18,803 nt of DNA, taken from positions 122,253 to 141,055 of the forward strand of contig NVVT01000012.1 in NCBI GenBank assembly GCA_002733465.1, read 5' to 3'. The notes under the pieces are model-generated. The model was not told where the DNA came from and did no database searches. It was given only the letters and a program-made list of their open reading frames with translations. The translations under genes and the position numbers were made by a program. Source of the stretch: Kangiella sp. GTDB lineage: Bacteria; Pseudomonadota; Gammaproteobacteria; Enterobacterales; Kangiellaceae. Below are positions 1 through 6,587 of the stretch, in pieces. The stretch's first letter is position 1. Each line of letters starts with the position of its first letter.

Positions 1-2
1 CT

Positions 3-254
3 CATTTGTTTGACAGTGAACAACAAATTGGAACTAAAGAAATATTTACTAATTATTTTTCAAAAGTAAGAGATCGAAAAATACCAATACAGAAATATAT
101 GAGCGAAAAAGAAGCAATAAAGTCTATGCCTCTTTCAATTCACTTGAAAAGAAATAGTGATGATTCCATTAGACTAGAATATAAGGCAAGAATACACAAA
201 CATTGTGATTTATGGCAGGTAGAAATTAGTCGTCGTATTGTACAAGACTTATAA
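3..254 (+). CDS. C-terminal part of an unknown protein (cut by left edge)
   Basis: The reading frame is open from the window edge to the TAA at 252-254 and encodes about 84 residues. A TTG at 6 could start it, but no ribosome binding site fits in the bases available, so this is more likely the tail of a gene that begins outside. The product is charged and soluble, rich in Lys, Arg, Glu and Ile, with no signal peptide or membrane segment. I do not recognise the family. It lies 56 bp before the next gene on the same strand, in the segment between the expected integrase (off the left edge) and alpA, where satellite-like islands often carry small unknown genes. Confidence 0.5.
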   Translation, partial: HLFDSEQQIGTKEIFTNYFSKVRDRKIPIQKYMSEKEAIKSMPLSIHLKRNSDDSIRLEYKARIHKHCDLWQVEISRRIVQDL

Positions 255-310
255 CATGATTTTTGTTAAACCAGGCTTAATTAAATTAGACTTTAAAAGG
301 AAGTTTCTTT

Positions 311-1138
311 ATGTTCTTTGAAATAACAGATTTGTCAGATATAGATCAAAGAGTTTTACTTGCGGCGAAAATTTTAGCCTCCTTGGTTTACCCTGACGAT
401 ACATTAAAACTAAACGGCTGCGTTTGCAGTTTGTTTGTTTCTTTCACTTCTCTAAAAACGCCAGAGCAAAAAAAAATATTTTCATCTTTAGGTGGAGTTG
501 ATTCGTTAATAAGGGCTGATTCATTAAATGGTATATGGAATGAACATGAGAAAAATTACAGTAGATGGACGGTAGCATCTGACTGTATTCAATATTTAGC
601 AACCATGAATTATTTCCACAAAAATGAACTAAGAGGTGGTGCGAGTATTTCTAAAGCTTTAGCGCTTATAGTTCATGAGTCGGAATCAAAAATAAACAAA
701 TTATCACATGGTTACCCAAATAATTCAAAGTACATAAAAGACGCGTGGTCTAAGTTCAAACATGTTTCCCATTTATGTGCGGCTCTTCAGATACTTGAAT
801 CACATATTGCAATAACATCTTTTCATGAGCCGAATCTTAGTAGCTATATAAGTGAATCAATCCGTCCTGAACAACATAATTTAGAACTTTGTGGCCCTCT
901 ACCTTATATCGTAAATAGTTTAGAAATGTTTCTTAATTTAGCAGTAGGTTTTCAGAATTTCATTACAGAATTCACGCCTCTTAGAAGTTCAGGATCAATT
1001 GTTGGCAAAGATTCATTTTTTATTATACCTCATCAAGTTGATGCTTATGACCTCTTCGATGGACAAGGATTAGATCCTATGGAACCTGATCGTCTAGAGT
1101 TTTTAATAAAAAGAAAAGCTCCTAAAATCCCTGAATAG
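311..1138 (+). CDS. Unknown 275-residue cytosolic protein
   Basis: ATG at 311 is preceded by AAAAGGAAG at about 295-303, a good Shine-Dalgarno sequence at normal spacing, so the start is well supported. No signal peptide or clear membrane segment is visible. The middle (about residues 95-215) looks mainly helical, and the C-terminus is proline and charge rich (PDRLEFLIKRKAPKIPE). I recognise no catalytic motif or family. The gene sits just upstream of alpA on the same strand, with 170 bp between that contain a perfect inverted repeat. It is therefore probably a separate transcription unit. The position suggests an accessory or regulatory gene of the island, but its function is open. Confidence 0.7.
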   Translation: MFFEITDLSDIDQRVLLAAKILASLVYPDDTLKLNGCVCSLFVSFTSLKTPEQKKIFSSLGGVDSLIRADSLNGIWNEHEKNYSRWTVASDCIQYLATMNYFHKNELRGGASISKALALIVHESESKINKLSHGYPNNSKYIKDAWSKFKHVSHLCAALQILESHIAITSFHEPNLSSYISESIRPEQHNLELCGPLPYIVNSLEMFLNLAVGFQNFITEFTPLRSSGSIVGKDSFFIIPHQVDAYDLFDGQGLDPMEPDRLEFLIKRKAPKIPE

Positions 1139-1191
1139 AATTTATTTGATCTATTCAAATAGCCTCAAAAAACCTCCCTTAATCCCAACAA

Positions 1192-1225
1192 ATTAACTAG
1201 TAAACCAATTCTTTTACTAGTTAAT
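1192..1225. promoter_or_regulatory. Perfect 13-bp inverted repeat upstream of alpA
   Basis: The arms ATTAACTAGTAAA (1192-1204) and TTTACTAGTTAAT (1213-1225) are exact reverse complements separated by 8 nt. The repeat lies 84-117 bp upstream of the alpA start. No long T run follows it, so it looks more like a protein-binding operator than a terminator. Which protein binds (AlpA itself, a helper-phage factor, or the product of the gene at 311) is not shown by the sequence. Confidence 0.5.
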
Positions 1226-1308
1226 AGAAAAACTTCCTAATTGTTAAAATATTTCAATTCCAATAAAGTTCTTGTCGAACCAATAAAAGACAACAAAGAG
1301 GCAAGAAA

Positions 1309-1512
1309 ATGAATACTGTTAAATTGAATACTATTTTGAGATTACCAGCGGTGATCAAACGCACAGGACTTAGCAAGAGTTCAATCTACGCGTTCATTGC
1401 TAATCGTAAATTTCCTAGACCTATTTCACTCGGTGAACGTGCTGTCGGATGGTCTGAATACGATATTGACAGGTGGATTGAATGCAAAATTTTAGAAAGC
1501 GCTGGTAAATAG
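1309..1512 (+). CDS. alpA: AlpA/Cox-type regulator of the island
   Basis: This 67-aa protein matches the AlpA (MerR-like helix-turn-helix) family in length and pattern. 'LPAVIKRTGLSKSSIYAFI' (residues 12-30) forms the helix-turn-helix, followed by FPRPISLGERAVGWSEYDIDRW, the typical wing and 'GW...DIDRWI' ending. Family members control, and often directly stimulate, excision of P4-like prophages and phage satellites by acting on the integrase gene or as a recombination directionality factor. The ATG at 1309 follows AAAGAGGCAAG, a good ribosome binding site. It is followed 35 bp later by the initiator-like gene on the same strand, so the two are probably co-transcribed. A 13-bp inverted repeat about 90 bp upstream is a candidate control site. 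Confidence 0.92.
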   Translation: MNTVKLNTILRLPAVIKRTGLSKSSIYAFIANRKFPRPISLGERAVGWSEYDIDRWIECKILESAGK

Positions 1513-1547
1513 TATTACGTTATCTCGACAATCAAAGAGGTTTTTAA

Positions 1548-2036
1548 ATGAGCAAGAGACCAGCATATGCACGAATACACCCAAGGCTTTGGCGTTTAGC
1601 AGAAATGATAAAAGTCGTTTCCATTGGGGGTGATGCAGTCAGTTTAGCTCTTTACCTACGATCCAATCAGTTGATTAATATGATAGGGGTCTACTATCTA
1701 CCAACAAAAAAGATCCAACGAGAATTAAGTTTTCTAACAGAAGATGAAATTTTGGAGCTTTTACAAGTTTTAACTAACGTTGGATATTGTAAATATAATT
1801 TTGAAGAAGAGTATGTTTGGGTTATTGACATGGCAGAGCATCAAGTTGAACAAAATCCGAGTCAAAATCAAAAAAAAGGTGTTCAAAATATTGTCGATAG
1901 ATTAAGAGAAGATGAAGCACCTTTTATAAATGACTTTATTGAAAAATACGGAGATTCTTTTTCGGTATCTAAAGAAAAACCTACTGATAAAGATTTAGTT
2001 GCCATGTGGAAAAAAGACACCCTGAATACCATTTGA
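1548..2036 (+). CDS. Small winged-helix replication-initiator-like protein
   Basis: The 162-aa product has the pattern seen in N-terminal DNA-binding domains of phage replication proteins of the O/DnaD-like kind: 'ARIHPRLWR', 'SLALYLRSNQLINMIGVYYLP' (about residues 32-52), then a 'EDEILELLQVL' helix and 'YVWVIDMAEHQVEQNPSQNQKK'. No primase, helicase or Walker motif is present, so it would have to recruit host or helper enzymes. ATG 1548 follows AAAGAGG. The strongest support is context: the last four codons and stop fall inside the first copy of a 22-bp tandem repeat array, followed by an AT-rich stretch. That is the layout of phage lambda O and its origin. The last third (residues about 120-162) is charged and may be the partner-binding tail. 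The initiator role is inference. Confidence 0.65.
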   Translation: MSKRPAYARIHPRLWRLAEMIKVVSIGGDAVSLALYLRSNQLINMIGVYYLPTKKIQRELSFLTEDEILELLQVLTNVGYCKYNFEEEYVWVIDMAEHQVEQNPSQNQKKGVQNIVDRLREDEAPFINDFIEKYGDSFSVSKEKPTDKDLVAMWKKDTLNTI

Positions 2037-2103
2037 AAGGCTATTGAATACCATTCGAAAGGCTATTGAATACCATTCGAAAGGCTATTGAATACCATTC
2101 GAA
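2023..2103 (+). repeat. 22-bp tandem repeats (candidate iterons)
   Basis: Three full copies start at 2023, 2045 and 2067, and a fourth partial copy (15 bp) starts at 2089. All begin TGAATACCATT and the period is exactly 22 bp. The only difference among them is a T instead of C at 2034 in copy 1, and this T creates the TGA stop of the upstream gene. Exact 22-bp spacing (about two helical turns) next to an initiator-like gene and an AT-rich region fits initiator-binding iterons. There are no variable spacers, so it is not a CRISPR array. Confidence 0.8.
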
Positions 2104-2260
2104 CCTAGGTAGTAGTTAATAGTTAATAGTTAGTAGGTAAAAGTATTAGTAATAGTTATTAGATAAAAAATAAAAATATTAGTTATTAGTTAAAACGGGG
2201 AAAAAGAAAATAAAAAACAAAGAAAAAATTAGAAATGATTTGAAAAATAAATAAAACAGT
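2104..2260. other. Candidate replication origin unwinding region
   Basis: Right after the iterons comes an almost purely A/T stretch. It starts with a 7-bp tandem repeat (AGTTAAT at 2114 and 2121, AGTTAGT at 2128) and further TTAGT/TAGTTATT units. It then becomes strongly purine-biased on the + strand, about 2194-2260, with runs of A and AAAAAG-type motifs. AT-rich, strand-asymmetric DNA beside iterons is what lambdoid and iteron plasmid origins use for duplex opening. No gene is seen here. Confidence 0.55.
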
Positions 2261-2277
2261 GTAATGATTAAACCATC

Positions 2278-2336
2278 ATAAGGGTTAGCGCGATGCTAAT
2301 TCTTATAGTCTTAAAAGCTACCTGAGTGATTCAGGT
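2278..2336 (+). promoter_or_regulatory. Two hairpins in the leader upstream of the capsid gene
   Basis: Hairpin 1 has arms 2278-2289 and 2295-2306 (12 bp including two G-U pairs, 5-nt loop). Hairpin 2 has perfect 6-bp arms ACCTGA (2320-2325) and TCAGGT (2331-2336) with loop GTGAT. Both lie 165-225 bp upstream of the capsid ATG. Between them and the ATG, the frame 2329-2433 is open for about 34 codons without a usual start, and I do not call it a gene. Neither hairpin has a following T tract, so a regulatory leader or immunity-type RNA is more likely than a terminator. Confidence 0.35.
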
Positions 2337-2501
2337 CAGTCTTGTCAAAGTGTGAAACGCATGCTGACACAAAGGACTTTTTTATTAAATGGTTTGATAA
2401 GCTATTTGAAAAAGTAACCGTATTTACGGCTTTGTGACAGTAATCAAATTCTATCCATAAGCCAACAATACCTTTTATTAATATTATTAGAGGTTTAACA
2501 A

Positions 2502-3629
2502 ATGGATAATGAAATAGCAAATAAAATCAATCAAATGTCAAATAATCTTGAAGAATTTCAAAATAAGGTGAAAAAGGAATTGAAATTTAATTCTGATTCT
2601 TTGCTCCATTTAGAGCAAAAAACATCGGGTAGCTTTGGCGAGGATTTGGCGAGTGGAACCAGAAATAGAAATTCAATTTCTAGACAAATATCAAACTCTA
2701 AGGAAGTTAAAAGCTTTCTTGATAGAAAGATAAAATCAGCAGGAATTACTTTATCAGTAAAAGACGTATTACCAAACGTTAGAAATAGCACTACAATTTC
2801 AACGGATGCTACAAACCCGTCACAAGTATTACCAGGGGTTGTTGGTGCACCTCAAAAGCGAATATTTTTAAGACAGTTGCTTAAAAACATTCCTGTCACA
2901 TCAAGCTCTTTCACATACACACGCGAGCTTTCTTTTGTCAATAATGCAGCCGCTCAAAATGGAGAAGGTACATTAAAAGCGGAAACCGATATCACTTTTG
3001 AAGAAGTTATCGGACAAGTTAGCACATATGCTCACTGGCTTAAAACATCAAGGCAAGTTATGAGCGATAACCCAGCGCTAATCGACTTTAAGATGACACG
3101 TCTTCAATATGGATTAGATTTTAAAATTGAAAATGCAATGATAAACGGTGACGGTACTTTAGGAGATATGAGTGGATTGCTGAATGCTGGCAACTTCACC
3201 ACTTATACACCTGTCACTGGAGATACGGGGGTTGATAGTGTAAGAAAAGGAATGTTAGCACTACAGAAGAATGAATATATAGCTAACCTTATTATTATGA
3301 ACCCAGACGATATTGCAGTTATAGAGACTTTAAAGGACGTTGATGGTGAGTATATCGTAGGTAAGCCTATTGAAGGAGGCTTGCTGACAATGTGGGGCGT
3401 ACCTATTCATCCATCAAACTCTTTAGCCACCGGTACGTTTATAGTTTTAGATACTGAGCAAGCGGTAACGGTACATACGCGAGAAGAGGCCTTAGTGGAG
3501 TTTAGTAACAGTGATAACGATAACTTCACAAAGAACTTAGTAACGATGCTAGCGGAGGCTAGATTAGGGTTCGCGGTACACCTTCCAGCTGGAGTAATCT
3601 CAGGTGAACTATTAGCTCCGGTTGTTTAG
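2502..3629 (+). CDS. HK97-fold phage major capsid protein
   Basis: This 375-aa protein has the full layout of HK97 gp5-like capsid proteins. A charged, coiled-coil-prone N-terminal segment (about residues 1-45) corresponds to the scaffolding delta domain, which the prohead protease normally removes. The capsid core begins near residue 100 (PSQVLPGVVGAPQKR). Family-typical stretches follow: 'FTYTRE', 'AETDITFEEVIGQVSTYAHWLKTSRQVMSDN', 'FKIENAMINGDGTLGDMSGLLN', 'IIMNPDDIAVIETLKD', 'MWGVPIHPSNSLATGTFIVLD' and 'EARLGFAVHLPAGVI'. The length is normal and no frameshift or stop is seen. ATG 2502 follows AGAGG at about 2489-2493. Unlike ordinary phages, no portal or terminase gene stands beside it, and the protease gene lies downstream rather than upstream. 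Confidence 0.94.
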   Translation: MDNEIANKINQMSNNLEEFQNKVKKELKFNSDSLLHLEQKTSGSFGEDLASGTRNRNSISRQISNSKEVKSFLDRKIKSAGITLSVKDVLPNVRNSTTISTDATNPSQVLPGVVGAPQKRIFLRQLLKNIPVTSSSFTYTRELSFVNNAAAQNGEGTLKAETDITFEEVIGQVSTYAHWLKTSRQVMSDNPALIDFKMTRLQYGLDFKIENAMINGDGTLGDMSGLLNAGNFTTYTPVTGDTGVDSVRKGMLALQKNEYIANLIIMNPDDIAVIETLKDVDGEYIVGKPIEGGLLTMWGVPIHPSNSLATGTFIVLDTEQAVTVHTREEALVEFSNSDNDNFTKNLVTMLAEARLGFAVHLPAGVISGELLAPVV

Positions 3630-3660
3630 ATAAAATAGTAGTTAGATAACAATACCGAAG

Positions 3661-3694
3661 TCATTAGATACAACACTAAAAGAGTGTCTAATGA
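3661..3694 (+). other. Stem-loop after the capsid gene
   Basis: Perfect 8-bp arms TCATTAGA (3661-3668) and TCTAATGA (3687-3694) enclose a shorter CACT/AGTG helix. The stem starts 31 bp after the capsid stop codon. It is not followed by a T run, so it may be a processing or transcription-end signal or part of the packaging region that follows. Confidence 0.4.
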
Positions 3695-3718
3695 TCAAAA
3701 TAGCTACTGAAATCATAA

Positions 3719-3830
3719 GTAAATAGAGGGAGGGGGGGCGCAAAAACAAGGAAACTTGTTGTCTCTAGAACGCTCCTCCCTCTCTCTGTTTACGCGCGGG
3801 AGTTATGGACGGGGGGTATCAAAAGTCTAC
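3719..3830. other. G-rich structured segment, candidate cos/packaging site
   Basis: Imperfect inverted-repeat arms at 3719-3740 (with a run of seven G) and 3771-3793 (C/T rich) enclose a perfect hairpin: AACAAG (3745-3750), a GAAA loop, and CTTGTT (3755-3760). A GC-rich block TACGCGCGGGAG and a second G run (3811-3816) follow. The base composition is very unlike the surroundings. From memory, this kind of G-run, GCGCG block and CAAAAGTCTAC-like sequence occurs next to small-terminase genes of HK97-type cos phages, but I cannot align it here. The segment 3630-3949 holds no gene. A structured RNA is the main alternative. Confidence 0.35.
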
Positions 3831-3949
3831 AACTTACTAAGCGGACAACACACCTTAAATAATGTGTTTATTGACGCGAAATTAGAGTAGGGGGCTTGAA
3901 TATACTAATTGAATGATCTAAAAATCAATCATAAATATTAGAGGTTATT

Positions 3950-4801
3950 ATGAAAAACTGGTATGAAATTAAAAACATGAATCACGATACGGTTGAAATA
4001 TCGTTGCACGATGAGATTGGCATGTTTGGAGTTACGGCAGCCGATTTTATTAGAGAACTAAAAGAAAACCAATTTGCCAAAACGATAAATTTATCAGTCC
4101 ATTCACCGGGAGGCAATCTGTTAGATGGTTTAGCTATCTATAACGCGCTTAAACATCATCCGGCACAAATTTTGGGGAGAGTTGAAGGTATAGCGGCAAG
4201 TGCTGCTTCATTCATTTTGATGGCTTGCGATTCTGTAACAATGCCAATGGATTCTTTTCTTATGATCCATAATGCTCAAGGTGGTGCAGTTGGTGAGGCG
4301 GAGGATCTTAGAGAAGTCGCTGATATAATGGATAAACTACAGGATTCAATAGTTAGAATTTATGAGAATAGAACGGGTAAATCTGAAGCTGAAATACGCG
4401 AAATGATGTCAGCGGAAACTTGGCTAACTGCAGAAGATGCTCTTTCTCATGGATTTGTAGATGAAATATCTAATGCAATTGACGTTGCTGCCAAATCAAA
4501 TATATTTCACAATTATTTTAAATCTATGCCAATAAATAATGATGGTTGCGCTTCTTTCCTAGACGTTAAAGACTCAAAAAGTTTTGAGAAAATGTTACGT
4601 GATAAAGGCGGGTTTTCTAGGAAGTCAGCTAAATCCCTTACAAGTAAGGCTAAATTGATTTTTCGTGAAAAAGAGGAACATGGACAGCAAAGCGATTTAG
4701 AGTTAAGTAAAGCGCTGGATAATTGTTTGAATGTTTTTGTTCGAGATAAGCGAGTTTTAATTACTAATGATACTTTGCGAGTTGGAGAGCAGTGGTATTA
4801 G
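3950..4801 (+). CDS. ClpP-like (S14-type) prohead maturation protease
   Basis: The N-terminal 190 residues match ClpP-related phage head maturation proteases. 'INLSVHSPGGNLLDGLAIYNALK' (46-68) is the substrate-binding strand region, 'GIAASAASFILMA' places the catalytic Ser at S84, 'FLMIHNAQGG' gives His H107, and 'AETWLTAEDALSHGFVDEI' places E156 where ClpP has its Asp; many phage members have ETW here. The role would be removing the capsid delta domain in the prohead. The last 90 residues (about 194-283) carry no recognised domain. ATG 3950 follows TATTAGAGGTT, the same 11-mer that precedes the capsid start. The reversed order (capsid, then protease 320 bp later) is unusual for HK97-type head genes. 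Confidence 0.9.
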   Translation: MKNWYEIKNMNHDTVEISLHDEIGMFGVTAADFIRELKENQFAKTINLSVHSPGGNLLDGLAIYNALKHHPAQILGRVEGIAASAASFILMACDSVTMPMDSFLMIHNAQGGAVGEAEDLREVADIMDKLQDSIVRIYENRTGKSEAEIREMMSAETWLTAEDALSHGFVDEISNAIDVAAKSNIFHNYFKSMPINNDGCASFLDVKDSKSFEKMLRDKGGFSRKSAKSLTSKAKLIFREKEEHGQQSDLELSKALDNCLNVFVRDKRVLITNDTLRVGEQWY

Positions 4802-5118
4802 AGCTTTCTTTTAAGTTAATTCATTAGCACCCTGCAAAGAGCTAATATATTAGCTTATTGACTGGATAATAGATTCAAGATATCTCTGATTTGTTTGTGC
4901 GATATATGCTAATAATATTCACATTGCTGATAAAGTTTTATTACTTATAATTTAGCAAACAAAGTAGGGCTTTAGTCAATTAATTTTGTTTTACTAAAGT
5001 GTATTCATGTTGAGAAAAGTGGCTTAGAGTATTGCTATGAATTTAAATTTGACAATTGTACTTTAGGCGTTAAGAATGTAAGTTGTATTATGACAATGTT
5101 AAATTGAAAGGAAATATA
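4802..5118. promoter_or_regulatory. AT-rich intergenic region with palindrome and promoter candidate
   Basis: No gene is seen. At 4840-4855 there is a perfect 16-bp palindrome, AGCTAATATATTAGCT, about 40 bp after the protease stop. A promoter candidate for the next operon is TTGACA at 5049-5054, a 17-bp spacer and AAGAAT at 5072-5077 (a weak -10). The ATG at 5119 follows AAAGGAAATATA. This suggests that the downstream two-gene module has its own promoter and is expressed apart from the head genes. Confidence 0.4.
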
Positions 5119-6009
5119 ATGGGAAGGGAAAAGAAGCTAGAAATAGGTGTCATAAATATAACTATGCAGCCCCATAGTCCGGATAAGTACACAAAACTAA
5201 TTAGAAGTGCTCACAGGCTAAATACGCCCATTAAGGTAAGAGGGGATCAGTATGCAATATTGTCGGGCATGCGAAAAGTGGAGGAAAAACAGGAAAAGAA
5301 TGGATTACTTGAAGGAGATATCTTTCGTTTTACGCAAATAGATAGAAACAAAAACTGGTTTAACTCTACAACAAATCAATTTGCAGACGACAAAGATATT
5401 AAAAGCATCAATTTACCTGCAAATTTGTTTCCAAATTCATCTAGATTTTCATATTTGTTTGAACCTAAATCACATCTCTTTTTTTATGAGGGTTATTATG
5501 ATGGAAATGGGTTAGCTGCAAGTCATGCTGAAAGTTATCTCCAAGGTTTGTTGAATCAAGAGTTATTAGTGAAAGAATTTGGCAAGATTGATGTTACGCA
5601 CGTCCCTTTGCAAGATAGTTTAAAGGAAGCTTTAAAATTAAAACAAAAAGATAGAATTGAAATTTCAATTTTAAGACCGAATGCTGACGCACAAGTAAAT
5701 GCTGAAATAGAAGTTATGAGGCGTCTAAATGCTTTAAATGTTGAAAAGGTTGATCAAAGCTATAAAGCTATCAGTGGCAAGTCGATCGAGTTAGATGAAG
5801 AATTAAAAATGTTGACGAATATCGCAGCAAAAAATGGTGAAGTCACAATTACAGGGAAAGATAGTGAATTTCGCCCCGTTAAATATATGACTAAGGATCA
5901 CCCATGGATAATTACGGAATATTATGATCCAAATATCGAATTACCATTTTCTGTATTTAGCCGAATTGCCAAAGATATGAGCGACGAAATAAAGAATTGG
6001 TTCAAATGA
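5119..6009 (+). CDS. DUF4747-like soluble protein, first gene of a two-gene module
   Basis: The preferred start is ATG 5119 with AAAGGAA just upstream. An in-frame TTG at 5083 would add 12 residues but has no ribosome binding site. The 296-aa product has no membrane segment or signal peptide. The pattern 'IGVINITMQPHSPDKYTKLIRSAHRL..PIKVRGDQYAILSGM', then 'GDIFRFTQIDRNKNWFN' and 'INLPANLFPNSSRFSYLFEPKSHLFFYE', and the C-terminal 'RIEISILRPNADAQ' resemble what I recall of DUF4747, a family of unknown function. That assignment is from memory and tentative. Its stop overlaps the start of the next gene by four bases (ATGA), so translation is coupled and the two products probably work together. 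It sits as cargo between the head genes and the attachment site. Confidence 0.6.
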   Translation: MGREKKLEIGVINITMQPHSPDKYTKLIRSAHRLNTPIKVRGDQYAILSGMRKVEEKQEKNGLLEGDIFRFTQIDRNKNWFNSTTNQFADDKDIKSINLPANLFPNSSRFSYLFEPKSHLFFYEGYYDGNGLAASHAESYLQGLLNQELLVKEFGKIDVTHVPLQDSLKEALKLKQKDRIEISILRPNADAQVNAEIEVMRRLNALNVEKVDQSYKAISGKSIELDEELKMLTNIAAKNGEVTITGKDSEFRPVKYMTKDHPWIITEYYDPNIELPFSVFSRIAKDMSDEIKNWFK

Positions 6010-6587
6010 ATAAAAAAGAAAATATATTTTCTAGATACTGGCATGCGTATGGTGGTTTCTCAGCTTTAATGACGAGTTATTATTTTTGGATATCAATTTT
6101 AATATCCTGCCTTTTATATCCATTCTGGTCACGTGAAGGTTGGTGGGATGATGTGTTGGGTATTATGCCTGATTTAGTTGGTTTTTCTCTAGGCGGTTTT
6201 GCAATGTGGATTGCAATCGGTGACGATAGCTTCAGACAATTAATTAGTGGTGTAAACGAAGATGGTACACCATCTCCTTATATGGAGGTGAATGCATCTT
6301 TTGTTCATTTCATACTACTACAAATTTTGTCGATTATTTTGGCTTTGTTCGCTAAAGCATTTTATTTCCCAATGCCTAAAAATCTATTTGCAGTAGAAAT
6401 TGTCGATATATGGTTTGATTATATTGTTATGTTGGGGTACTTCATTTCCTTTACAGTTTTCATTTATGCTCTGCTCTCTGCTCTAGCTGCAACAATGTCA
6501 ATATATAGGGCTGCTTCTTGGTATGATGCTTTTAAAGGACAAGGCACCAAGGAGAAGGATAAAAATGACAATAATACAATACCTTAG
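6006..6587 (+). CDS. Four-helix inner membrane protein, partner of the upstream gene
   Basis: ATG 6006 overlaps the upstream TGA as ATGA. An earlier in-frame TTG at 5997 is less likely. The 193-aa product has four hydrophobic segments, about residues 25-41, 52-72, 99-121 and 138-163, with short charged or aromatic ends (SRYWHAYGG at the start, KGQGTKEKDKNDNN at the end). No enzymatic motif or family is recognised. A soluble sensor-like partner, strict coupling and a small multi-pass membrane product match the general design of abortive-infection systems that kill by membrane damage. This is inference from architecture only. Confidence 0.7.
   Translation: MNKKENIFSRYWHAYGGFSALMTSYYFWISILISCLLYPFWSREGWWDDVLGIMPDLVGFSLGGFAMWIAIGDDSFRQLISGVNEDGTPSPYMEVNASFVHFILLQILSIILALFAKAFYFPMPKNLFAVEIVDIWFDYIVMLGYFISFTVFIYALLSALAATMSIYRAASWYDAFKGQGTKEKDKNDNNTIP

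Noticed and set aside
2023..2103. CRISPR array
   Set aside because: The 22-bp repeats are contiguous with no variable spacers and no cas genes are nearby.
2329..2433. Icd-like or leader peptide gene before the capsid
   Set aside because: The frame is open and its composition looks protein-like, but there is no start codon or ribosome binding site, so it is only mentioned as part of the leader.
2311..2520. Minus-strand ORF of 69 codons over the capsid leader
   Set aside because: It lies antisense to a structured leader, overlaps the capsid start, and its translation resembles no protein family.
3719..3816. G-quadruplex as the main function of the G runs
   Set aside because: The G runs are unevenly spaced and paired with a C/T-rich arm, so an inverted repeat or cos explanation fits better.
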